Below are positions 56,335 to 64,000 of a stretch of 64,000 nt of DNA, one piece after another; the first letter of the stretch is position 1; each line of letters opens with the position of its first letter. A program made the position numbers and the translations under genes. Below the pieces are notes generated by a model that saw only the letters and a list, made by a program, of their open reading frames with translations, searched no databases and was not told the DNA's origin. This DNA is from Chitinophagaceae bacterium (GTDB taxonomy: Bacteria > Bacteroidota > Bacteroidia > Chitinophagales > Chitinophagaceae). The stretch covers positions 124,001 to 188,000 of the forward strand of contig JAHBTR010000003.1 of NCBI GenBank assembly GCA_019638475.1. The letters run 5' to 3'.

Positions 56335-56681
56335 ATATAAAAAAATGGGGAATCTATAGAGCAAATCTTGACCCTGTAGTTGGCTCAGAACAAGGAAAAA
56401 GCAAACCTGTTGTTGTTATCAGTGAAGACGAAATAAATGATTTACTGAATATTGTAAATGTGTTACCCATTACTAGTCGTAAACCTGCACGAAATGTTTA
56501 TCCGAATGAAGTGCTGTTAGAGGGCAAGAAATTTGGATTACCAAATGAATCAATTGTACTTTGTCATCAAATAAGAACACTTGATAAAAAGCGAATAAAT
56601 GTAGAATATGGCAAAATTACTGACAGTAAAATTCAAACAGAAATCCTTGAAGCACTTTGTTTTCAATTGGGAATACGGTAA
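56331..56681 (+). CDS. PemK/MazF-family mRNA interferase toxin
   Basis: The protein has 116 residues. IKKWGIYRANLDPVVGSEQG, then KSKPVVVISEDEIN, is the standard PemK/MazF opening, with the arginine/glycine-rich active loop. VNVLPITSRK and SIVLCHQIRTLDKKRI follow as in the family. It cuts mRNA when free of antitoxin. It is coupled to the gene before by a 4-base overlap. It appears intact, unlike the toxin relics at 35522 and 55746. Confidence 0.92.
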   Translation: MNIKKWGIYRANLDPVVGSEQGKSKPVVVISEDEINDLLNIVNVLPITSRKPARNVYPNEVLLEGKKFGLPNESIVLCHQIRTLDKKRINVEYGKITDSKIQTEILEALCFQLGIR

Positions 56682-56792
56682 TATTTTTACTTACGCTTGT
56701 ATTCAATAACTGATACGAAAAATATTCATCAACGCTACTTGAGTCTTTAAATGGGCTTGTATAAACTTAATTCTCACACTCTCCAAACAACC

Positions 56793-57677
56793 CTAACGCT
56801 TATTATTAACAAGATAAACACCTAATAATATTACACACAAAGCAAAAAGGTGTAGCCATGTTATAAACTCATTGTAATAAACTCCCCAAGCTATTGCTAT
56901 AAATGGAATACCATAAGTAACCAATGAAGCAAATAATGCTCCTGTTCTTTTTACCAATATATAAAACATAACAGTTGCTATAGAAGTGCCCAATATACCC
57001 AGTAAACTACTTGCGGCAGTACTTATTAAATAACTACTTTCTGTAAGTGGTAATGTAAAATAGCCAGTAAATAATAAAATAATGAAAGATGGAATTATAA
57101 AGCTGGTAAATGCAACTGTTGTTATAGCAGTAGCACTAATACCTTCAAATTTTTTTTGAACTAAATTTACATTAGTACCATACAAAAATGTAGCAATAAT
57201 TACCAAACCACTATAAGCAATATATTCAAAAGGTTTGGTATAATTAGCATAAGTAAGCAAAAAACAGCCTAACAAACCTATCAATACACCAATAATTTTT
57301 TGCTTGTTACTTTTTACTCCCCAAAATACAGAGCCAGAAATAATGACAAACAATGGTGTTAAAGCATTTAAACTACCAGCCAAAGAACCATCAATTTTTG
57401 TTTCTGCAACACAAAATAAATAAGCTGGAATAAAGCTGCCTAATAAACCACTTACTACAATATATTTAATTAAATGTTTGGGTATATTCTTTAACGCCTT
57501 TGGTAAAAAAGGAAGCATAACAACACCTGCCGATAATAACCTTATGCTTGCTACATCATAGGGGGGTAATATTGCATTATTATTTGCATCAAACATGCCC
57601 CATTTCATTAGCATAAAAGAGCTACCCCATATAATACACAATACTATAAATATACCCCACTTATAAAAATTGTTCAC
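56793..57677 (-). CDS. EamA/DMT-family transporter
   Basis: The protein has 294 residues with ten hydrophobic segments in two EamA halves (first GIFIVLCIIWGSSFMLMKWG, second from about 150). VAETKIDGSLAGSLNALTPL in the first half is typical. Members export metabolites or amino acids; the substrate is unknown. It is a single gene. The 111-base gap to the toxin gene and the 189-base gap upstream hold nothing recognisable. Confidence 0.9.
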   Translation of the reverse strand: MNNFYKWGIFIVLCIIWGSSFMLMKWGMFDANNNAILPPYDVASIRLLSAGVVMLPFLPKALKNIPKHLIKYIVVSGLLGSFIPAYLFCVAETKIDGSLAGSLNALTPLFVIISGSVFWGVKSNKQKIIGVLIGLLGCFLLTYANYTKPFEYIAYSGLVIIATFLYGTNVNLVQKKFEGISATAITTVAFTSFIIPSFIILLFTGYFTLPLTESSYLISTAASSLLGILGTSIATVMFYILVKRTGALFASLVTYGIPFIAIAWGVYYNEFITWLHLFALCVILLGVYLVNNKR

Positions 57678-57866
57678 TGATAAAATTTGTGCAAAGAAAA
57701 TATTAATAGTGATACCTAAAAAAGAGATTTACAATTTTATGCTATAAATTTTTTTATACTACTATTATTTAAAACCTTAATTTAGATTTGTATGTATTTA
57801 TTTTTATTATTTATTAAGCCATATTAATATTACTGCCTCAAGTAAAAAAGTAAAAGAACATTTTAT

Positions 57867-59750
57867 ATGCCACATAAAAATTTAACTGGTCATTCATTAA
57901 GCGAAGTGCATGAAACAGTTGATACTACTAAGCCTCGTAAAGGTATCAAACGTTTTTTGGCATATATAGGACCTGCTTATTTAGTAAGTGTGGGTTATAT
58001 GGACCCTGGAAATTGGGCTACTGATTTACAAGGAGGTGCAAAATTTGGTTATCAGTTAATATGGATATTGCTTATGAGCAATATTATGGCTTTGTTGTTA
58101 CAAAGTTTAAGTGCAAGATTGGGCATTGTTCGTAGAAGAGATTTGGCTCAAGCTAATAGAGAATCTTATTCTCCTGTTGTAAATTTCTCTTTATATATTT
58201 TGGCGGAAGTAGCTATTGCAGCTTGTGATTTAGCTGAAGTATTGGGTATGGCTCTGGGTATTTATTTACTGACAGGGTTACCACTTATTTGGGGTGTATG
58301 TATTACAGTATTAGATACCTTTTTATTATTATGGCTACAGCGATATGGTATGAGAAAATTAGAAGCATTTATTGTTGCATTAATAATTGTTATTGGTGCT
58401 TCTTTTTTAATTCAAATTTTTTTAGCACAACCCAATATGAAAGAAGTTGCTACAGGATTTATACCTACACATCTTAATAACGAAGCGTTGTATATAGCTG
58501 TAGGAATTATAGGGGCTACTGTTATGCCACATAATTTGTATTTACATAGTGCATTGGTGCAAACAAGAAAAATTGGCACTGATGTAAAAAGCATTAAAAG
58601 AGCCATTAAATATAATATTATTGATAGCACTATTGCATTAAATGCAGCTTTTCTTGTTAATGCAGGAATATTGGTTTTAGCAGCATCTACTTTTTTTACT
58701 ACAGGTCATCAAGATGTTGCAAGAATAGAAGATGCTCATGAATTACTATCTCCTTTATTGGGCACAAAATTAGCTCCTTTTCTTTTTGCTATTGCATTAA
58801 TAGCAGCAGGACAAAGCAGTACTGTAACAGGAACTTTAGCAGGACAAATAGTAATGGAAGGTTATTTAAAATTACGCATCAACCCTTGGTTAAGAAGATT
58901 AATAACAAGACTAATAGCTGTAATACCTGCCATATTGGTTATTGTAATTTATGGAGATGATAAAGTAGATGCTTTATTGGTATTAAGTCAAGTAATATTG
59001 AGTGTACAACTTGGTTTTGCTGTTATTCCTCTAATACATTTTGTAAGCGATAAAAAAACAATGGGCGAATTTGCTATTAAACCACTTACTAAAATAGCAG
59101 CTTGGTTAATAGCAGCTATATTAATTTATTTAAACGTTCAAATGGTTGTTGAGCAGTGTATGATTTATTTTAATGAAGGCGGTTCACTGTTTTGGGAAAT
59201 TGTTATTATTATTTTTGCTCTATTGTTTCTATGGCTTTTTATAATGATGACCATTATGCCTTTAATGAAAAAACATAAACATACATCTTCTGTTAGAATA
59301 CATGCAAAAGAAAAACTATTAAACAATCTTACTATACAACCCCCTACTATTATAGCTATTGCTTTAGACTTTGGCGATGGAGATGAAAAACTTATTGCAA
59401 GTGCTTTGGCACAAGGTAGTGAAACTACTCAGTATGTTTTAATACACATTGTAGAAAGTGCCTCTGCAAAATATTTAGGTAAATATGCAGATGATGATGA
59501 AGCCAGAAAAGATAAAGAAAGATTAGAAAATTATTGTAAACAGCTACAAACATTGGGCTATACTGCTATTGCACAAATAGGTTATAGAAATAGAATTAAA
59601 GAAATTCAAAGATTAGTACAAGAAACCAATGCCAATATGTTGGTAATGGGAGCACATAGACACAGTGGTTTAAAAGATTATTTATTTGGAGAAACAATTA
59701 ATTCTGTAAGGCACAAATTAAATATTCCTGTTTTGATTGTAAATATGTAA
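57867..59750 (+). CDS. mntH: NRAMP divalent metal transporter fused to a universal stress protein domain
   Basis: The protein has 627 residues. The NRAMP part (about 1-475) has the metal-binding motif VGYMDPGNWATDLQGGAKFG, a second motif GATVMPHNLYLHSALVQTR, and eleven or so helices. After a linker, residues about 485-627 form a UspA-like domain (TIIAIALDFGDGDEKLIASA, then MLVMGAHRHSGLKDYLFGET and NIPVLIV) with a nucleotide-binding GxxG-type loop. It imports Mn2+ or Fe2+ with protons. The USP domain may sense nucleotides and gate transport, by inference. It is a single gene. Confidence 0.92.
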   Translation: MPHKNLTGHSLSEVHETVDTTKPRKGIKRFLAYIGPAYLVSVGYMDPGNWATDLQGGAKFGYQLIWILLMSNIMALLLQSLSARLGIVRRRDLAQANRESYSPVVNFSLYILAEVAIAACDLAEVLGMALGIYLLTGLPLIWGVCITVLDTFLLLWLQRYGMRKLEAFIVALIIVIGASFLIQIFLAQPNMKEVATGFIPTHLNNEALYIAVGIIGATVMPHNLYLHSALVQTRKIGTDVKSIKRAIKYNIIDSTIALNAAFLVNAGILVLAASTFFTTGHQDVARIEDAHELLSPLLGTKLAPFLFAIALIAAGQSSTVTGTLAGQIVMEGYLKLRINPWLRRLITRLIAVIPAILVIVIYGDDKVDALLVLSQVILSVQLGFAVIPLIHFVSDKKTMGEFAIKPLTKIAAWLIAAILIYLNVQMVVEQCMIYFNEGGSLFWEIVIIIFALLFLWLFIMMTIMPLMKKHKHTSSVRIHAKEKLLNNLTIQPPTIIAIALDFGDGDEKLIASALAQGSETTQYVLIHIVESASAKYLGKYADDDEARKDKERLENYCKQLQTLGYTAIAQIGYRNRIKEIQRLVQETNANMLVMGAHRHSGLKDYLFGETINSVRHKLNIPVLIVNM

Positions 59751-59762
59751 AGCATCTATTTA

Positions 59763-60632
59763 CTACACATCTTTTAGTGTAAAAAAATCTTTTGTTCTTA
59801 TACCTTTTTCTGTTTGTTGAAGTGTACAACATTCATTCATTACATCATGTTCAAACATTAAAATATAATTTTCCATTATTGCTTCTTGTAGAAAAGATTT
59901 TTTTTCTTGTAATGTAGTTAAAGGAAACATATCATAAGCCATTACATAAGGCAATGGAATATGTGCAGCACTTGGCAATAAATCTGCCATATAAACAATG
60001 GTTTTTTCATGATAATTTATTTGTGGCAACATCATCATATCTGTATGTCCACTTACAAACTTTACAGAAATATTTTCTGAAAAAGTAGCTGTTGCTAATT
60101 TTCCTGTTTGTTCTACATTATTAGTTGGCAATGAAATAAATTGCAACTGTCCATTTTCTTGTATTGGTAAAATATTTTCTTTTAAGAAAGAGGCTTTTTC
60201 TCTGTCATTGGGTTGTGTTGCCCATTGCCAGTGCTTTTCATTGCTCCAGTATATTGCATTTTTAAATGCAGGAATTAATGTATCACCAACTCTTTCTACA
60301 CTTCCTCCACAATGGTCAAAGTGTAAATGTGTAAGTATAACATCTGTAATATCATTTTTGCTAAAGCCATATTTAGCCAAAGATTTTTCTAAAGTATTTT
60401 CTCCATGTAAATAGTAATGAGAAAAAAACTTTGCATCTTGTTTATTGCCTATTCCATTATCTACTAAAATTAATCTGTTGCCATCTTCTATCAATAAACA
60501 ACGCATAGCCCAGCTGCACAAATTATTTTCATCGGCAGGATTTAATTTGTTCCAAATACTTTTAGGCACTACACCAAACATAGCACCCCCATCTAACTTA
60601 AAATTTTCTGTTTCTATACTATACAGTTTCAT
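59763..60632 (-). CDS. MBL-fold metallo-hydrolase
   Basis: The protein has 289 residues. The metal motif is LTHLHFDHCGG, and the further histidines VSGHTDMMM and DLLPSAAHIP complete the site. It fits the AttM/quorum-quenching-like or general MBL hydrolase group; the substrate is unknown. Its start overlaps the end of the MFS gene by 14 bases, so the pair is an operon. Confidence 0.85.
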   Translation of the reverse strand: MKLYSIETENFKLDGGAMFGVVPKSIWNKLNPADENNLCSWAMRCLLIEDGNRLILVDNGIGNKQDAKFFSHYYLHGENTLEKSLAKYGFSKNDITDVILTHLHFDHCGGSVERVGDTLIPAFKNAIYWSNEKHWQWATQPNDREKASFLKENILPIQENGQLQFISLPTNNVEQTGKLATATFSENISVKFVSGHTDMMMLPQINYHEKTIVYMADLLPSAAHIPLPYVMAYDMFPLTTLQEKKSFLQEAIMENYILMFEHDVMNECCTLQQTEKGIRTKDFFTLKDV

Positions 60633-61926
60633 AGCTTAATTTTTTTTGTAGTTTGATAGTGAACAATAATATGATTAATCCTATAATAAATAAAATAGTG
60701 AGCCATAAAACAGAATTTCTTTGAGAGCCTCCTGCTAATTCTGTAATATATCCATAGCCAAACATACCAATTACAATAGCAATTTTTTCTGTTACATCAT
60801 AAAAGCTAAAGAATGATGTGGTTTCTTTTATTTCTGGCATTAGTTTAGCGTAAGTAGAACGACTTAAACTTTGAATACCACCCATTACAAAGCCAATAAC
60901 AGCAGCTACTGTATAAAAAGCATTAATGTTTCCTTTGGGTAAATAATAACCTGCTATACAAGCACAAATCCACACAATTACAGCTACCACCAATGTTTGC
61001 AAATTGCCTATTTTTCCAGATAGTTTAGATAAAAGTGTTGCCCCTGGTATAGCTACTAATTGTATTAAAAGAATAGCAATAATTAAATTGCTTGTTGGTA
61101 TAGCAAGTTCACTTTTGCCATATAATGTAGCAGCAAGCATTACTGTTTGCACACCCATATTATAAAAAAAGAAAGCTGCTAAATATTGTTTTAATACAGG
61201 CATTTGTTTTAATGCTTTCCACACAATTTTTAATTCTATAAAACCATTGACAAAAATATTTTTTTCTGGTCTGTTAGCCGATGGAACTCCTTTTGGTAAA
61301 ACAAACAATGTTCTTTGTGCAAATACAAACCACCAAATACCTACTAATAAAAAAGATAATTGCAATGCTTTTCCATCACTTTTTATACCAAACCATTCTT
61401 GTTTAAACAAAAGAATAAAACAAAATATTTGCAACAACACACTACCAATATAACCCATTACAAAACCTTTGGCACTTACACTATCTCTATCTTTTTCTGC
61501 TGCTATTTCTGGTAAGTAAGCATTATAAAAAACAAGGCTTGACCAATAACCAATACATGCCAATATGACCAATACAATACCTAAACCAATATTGTTTTCA
61601 TTAAAGAAAAATAAACCACTACAAGCTATGCTTCCCAAAGTACAAAAGAAACGAAGAAAAGATTTTTTATTGCCTTTATAATCTGCAATAGAAGAAAGTA
61701 TTGGCGACATAAAAGCTACAATTAAAAAGGCAAAACCTAAAGCATAATTATACAAAGAAGTGTTTACAAAAGTTCGTCCAAATAATGTTACTTCATTATT
61801 ATTGGCAGATGTTACTGCTTCATAATAAGCAGGAAACATGGTAGATGTAATAACGAGGTTGTATGCACTATTTGCCCAGTCGTACATAGCCCAACCATTA
61901 ATAACTTTTTTAGGTGCTGTTTGCAT
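60619..61926 (-). CDS. MFS transporter, UMF1 (Atg22-like) type
   Basis: The protein has 435 residues with twelve membrane segments. The opening INGWAMYDWANSAYNLVITS and then SPILSSIADYKGNKKSFLRF is typical of the Atg22-like UMF1 group, as is GGIQSLSRSTYAKLMPE in the second half. The yeast Atg22 exports amino acids from the vacuole; the bacterial substrate is unknown. It is the first gene of a two-gene unit with the MBL hydrolase. Confidence 0.88.
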   Translation of the reverse strand: MQTAPKKVINGWAMYDWANSAYNLVITSTMFPAYYEAVTSANNNEVTLFGRTFVNTSLYNYALGFAFLIVAFMSPILSSIADYKGNKKSFLRFFCTLGSIACSGLFFFNENNIGLGIVLVILACIGYWSSLVFYNAYLPEIAAEKDRDSVSAKGFVMGYIGSVLLQIFCFILLFKQEWFGIKSDGKALQLSFLLVGIWWFVFAQRTLFVLPKGVPSANRPEKNIFVNGFIELKIVWKALKQMPVLKQYLAAFFFYNMGVQTVMLAATLYGKSELAIPTSNLIIAILLIQLVAIPGATLLSKLSGKIGNLQTLVVAVIVWICACIAGYYLPKGNINAFYTVAAVIGFVMGGIQSLSRSTYAKLMPEIKETTSFFSFYDVTEKIAIVIGMFGYGYITELAGGSQRNSVLWLTILFIIGLIILLFTIKLQKKLSYETV

Positions 61927-61972
61927 GAAAGCAGTAGTTTGAATTTTTAAAGATAAGTATTCAACAAATAAA

Positions 61973-61999
61973 AAAGCACTGAATCAATATCAGTGCTTT
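61973..61999 (-). terminator. Terminator of the lipoprotein gene at 62023
   Basis: AAAGCACTGA and TCAGTGCTTT pair perfectly around ATCAATA; read on the minus strand the stem is followed by TTTTTATTTG. Confidence 0.8.
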
Positions 62000-62022
62000 G
62001 TGTATATATGAAATTTTGGTTG

Positions 62023-62469
62023 CTATTTGGTTGTTGAAGGAGCTGTTTCTTCTGCTTCGGTAGCAGCATCTTCTGAGTATGTTTTATAGGGTTTAAATGT
62101 ATTATCTGTAAGCACTAAATTTACTTTACTATCAGGAAAAACATTCATAGCTATTAACAATCTTAAAGCCATAAAACTTACTTCTAATGAGGCATCTTCT
62201 TTAAATGTTTTTTCATCTACTACCATGTGTACATTATATACACCATTTTCTTTGGTTAATTGAAATGACCTTTTATTAGTTAAATCTTTCCATGTAGTAT
62301 CAAGATAAGTACCCAATTTTTTAGCTACTTCTTCTGATACACTATCACCTTTTATATATACTTCTACTTTATCGCTAATAGTTATTTTTTTTCCATAAGA
62401 GCCAAAAAGATTACATGATACAACAACCACTGCTAAAGCAATAATAAAAAGGAAGAAATTTTTTTTCAT
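62023..62469 (-). CDS. Lipoprotein of unknown function
   Basis: The protein has 148 residues with a lipoprotein signal peptide (MKKNFFLFIIALAVVVVSC, lipobox VVSC). The mature part shows KITISDKVEVYIKGDSVSEE, then AKKLGTYLDTTWKDLTNKRS, with an acidic, alanine-rich tail (DAATEAEETAPSTTK). No family is recognised. It is a single gene with its own terminator. Confidence 0.75.
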   Translation of the reverse strand: MKKNFFLFIIALAVVVVSCNLFGSYGKKITISDKVEVYIKGDSVSEEVAKKLGTYLDTTWKDLTNKRSFQLTKENGVYNVHMVVDEKTFKEDASLEVSFMALRLLIAMNVFPDSKVNLVLTDNTFKPYKTYSEDAATEAEETAPSTTK

Positions 62470-62592
62470 AATAAATAATTTTAAATAAATGAATAATACA
62501 AATAAAATACTCTTTCAATACAAAAGCTATAAGTGTTAGTGGGTATTTATTGTACAAATTAATGAAAAAATCAGTAAAATGAGATGGAGAAT

Positions 62593-63420
62593 CTATTGTA
62601 TATAGCCATTTGCAAAAAGAATAAGTAAAAGAACGCCTATAATAATTCTGTACCAACCCCATATTGTAAAGCCAAATTTATTGAGTAATGCAATAAATGA
62701 TTTGATGGCTATTAATGCTACTATAAAAGCAATGATATTGCCCATAAAAAAATTAATGGTATTTTCTTTATTGGCAAAAATCATTTCATAACCCTTAGCC
62801 GCTTGGCTTGTTCCTTCTCCCCAAGTTTTTAATAAAACAGAATATAATGTTACTGCAAGCATAGTAGGAACTGCTAAAAAAAATGAAAACTCTGCTGCTA
62901 CTTTTCTGCTTAAACCCAAAGCCATACCTCCAATAATAGAAGCTGCACTTCTGCTTGTGCCTGGCATCATAGCAAGACATTGAAAAAAACCAATAGTTAA
63001 AGCCGTTTTATTGGTAATTTTTTCTTCCTCAGTAACTTTTGGTTGCTTAAACCATTTATCTACAAACAATAAAATAATACCACCCACAATTAATGTAATT
63101 GTTATGGCAATTTGATTGCCAAGTACTGCTTCTATTTTATCATCAAATAATTTTCCAAGCACCAAAGCTGGTATTACAGCAATAGCTAATTTAATATAGA
63201 AGTTGAAATTTTTGAAGTAAAAAAACTTTTTCCAATAAGCTACAACAACAGCCAAAATAGCTCCAAACTGAATACTTACCTGATACATTTTCAAATACTC
63301 ATCATTTCCATTCATGCCCATAAGATGAGCTATAAAGCCCATGTGTGCTGTAGAAGATATAGGAAGAAATTCTGTTAAACCTTCTACTATTGCTATTATA
63401 ATAGCTTGAAATGTATTCAT
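62593..63420 (-). CDS. uppP: Undecaprenyl-diphosphatase
   Basis: The protein has 275 residues with about eight membrane helices. The two active-site motifs are present: IVEGLTEFLPISSTAHMGFI and MMPGTSRSAASIIGGMALGL (PGxSRSxxT-like, here PGTSRSAAS). It recycles undecaprenyl pyrophosphate to the carrier lipid for peptidoglycan and O-antigen, and its loss or excess affects bacitracin response. The gene starts 179 bases from mutL, divergently. Confidence 0.95.
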   Translation of the reverse strand: MNTFQAIIIAIVEGLTEFLPISSTAHMGFIAHLMGMNGNDEYLKMYQVSIQFGAILAVVVAYWKKFFYFKNFNFYIKLAIAVIPALVLGKLFDDKIEAVLGNQIAITITLIVGGIILLFVDKWFKQPKVTEEEKITNKTALTIGFFQCLAMMPGTSRSAASIIGGMALGLSRKVAAEFSFFLAVPTMLAVTLYSVLLKTWGEGTSQAAKGYEMIFANKENTINFFMGNIIAFIVALIAIKSFIALLNKFGFTIWGWYRIIIGVLLLILFANGYIQ

Positions 63421-63563
63421 TCGGTAAGTTTATATGATAACAAATTCAAGCAAAGAAAATAGTGTTTACTAAAAAATCAAAAAGTTTATTTGTGGGCAAA
63501 GCCATTTTTATCAATAGTATGGTTATAATTGAAAACTTTACCTTTTACTTACAGTAAAAAAAC

Positions 63564-63571
63564 TACATTTG
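63564..63571 (+). promoter_or_regulatory. -7 promoter element of mutL
   Basis: TACATTTG fits TAnnTTTG, 28 bases before the mutL GTG start. No TTTG at the -33 spacing. Confidence 0.45.
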
Positions 63572-63599
63572 ACCTCTTCAAAAAAAAGTAATTAGAAAC

Positions 63600-64000
63600 G
63601 TGGCAGATATAATAGAACTTTTACCAGATAGTATTGCTAACCAAATAGCAGCAGGCGAAGTAATACAACGCCCTTCAAGTGCTGTAAAAGAACTATTAGA
63701 AAATGCAGTAGATGCAGATGCTACAGAAATAAAATTAATTATTGCCGATGCAGGCAAAAGCCTTGTATCTGTTATTGATAATGGTAAAGGAATGAGTGAA
63801 ACAGATGCTCGTATGGCATTTGAAAGACATGCTACCAGTAAAATAAAAAAAATAGATGATTTGTTTAGCATAAAAACAATGGGTTTTAGAGGAGAGGCTT
63901 TGGCAAGTATTGCTGCTGTAGCACAGGTAGAATTAAAAACAAAAAAACATGATGATGAGTTAGGAACTTTTATTGAAGTAGAAAATAGTCAAGTTGTAAA
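63600..64000 (+). CDS. mutL: DNA mismatch repair protein MutL, N-terminal part (continues beyond the window)
   Basis: 133 codons are visible from a GTG at 63600. They read [20 protein letters not shown], then [31 protein letters not shown] and [13 protein letters not shown]. These are the GHKL ATPase motifs of MutL in order. The start is GTG because no ATG lies in frame before the family N-terminus. MutL links MutS mismatch recognition to strand cleavage. ENAVDADAT replaces the more common ENSIDAGAT, a mild difference. The rest lies outside. Confidence 0.93.
   Translation, partial: MADIIELLPDSIANQIAAGEVIQRPSSAVKELLENAVDADATEIKLIIADAGKSLVSVIDNGKGMSETDARMAFERHATSKIKKIDDLFSIKTMGFRGEALASIAAVAQVELKTKKHDDELGTFIEVENSQVV

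Noticed and set aside
1..64000. CRISPR array, prophage or complete insertion sequence
   Set aside because: No evenly spaced short repeats with unique spacers, no phage structural or integrase gene, and no transposase frame were found on either strand. The 147-base repeats at 65-1098 are coding.

Overview
The window looks like a chromosomal segment of an AT-rich member of the Bacteroidota, most likely Chitinophagaceae or a close relative. The signs are a bifunctional LpxC/FabZ protein, ribosomal protein THX, the gliding lipoprotein GldH, a likely type IX secretion cargo, a TonB system with one ExbB and two ExbD proteins, DUF4286 and DUF922 proteins, and promoters of the Bacteroidota type (TTTG, about 19 bases, TAnnTTTG). 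No phage module, transposase gene, CRISPR array or rRNA operon was found.

Layout. 1-6550 is an accessory region: the 5' part of a repeat-rich secreted protein broken by a 9-base G tract, then long imperfect palindromes, then a two-gene minus-strand unit coding for a one-polypeptide type IIG-like restriction-modification enzyme and a TIR-domain protein. The restriction gene also carries a run of 8 G in its C-terminal target-recognition region. The unit is bounded by a 14-base inverted motif (1267-1280 and 6534-6547). This is the most unusual part of the window.

6900-24900 is mostly housekeeping: paaZ, HU, THX, a surface lipoprotein, a glutathione peroxidase, two periplasmic parvulin-type chaperones, an M23 peptidase, a DPP IV-type peptidase, a thioredoxin-fold lipid- or envelope-associated protein, cdsA, recR and a chromate transporter. 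25390-37450 holds lpxC/fabZ and lpxA (lipid A), kup, a yicC-gldH-histidine kinase-response regulator operon, rimM, a metallo-beta-lactamase/rhodanese protein and toxin-antitoxin-like relics. 37480-41520 is rpoB as a stand-alone transcription unit, without rpoC or rplL beside it. 41547-53730 holds a metzincin protease, the exbB-exbD-exbD-tonB operon, a serine tRNA, carbonic anhydrase, a dipeptide-type permease, a glycosyltransferase, and an outer-membrane barrel gene followed by yqeY and cvpA. 54330-64000 holds an M20 dipeptidase, a VapC relic, a PemK/MazF-type toxin pair, transporters (EamA, NRAMP-USP, UMF1), uppP and the start of mutL.

Between genes there are at least two families of dispersed imperfect palindromes (family A: 6655, 9019, 18321, 25070, 33727; family B: 24929, 33831, 34561). 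Functionally the window is dominated by envelope biogenesis: lipid A, phospholipid precursor, undecaprenyl phosphate recycling, outer-membrane protein folding, TonB energy supply and gliding/secretion. All calls are from reading the sequence; no database search was possible.
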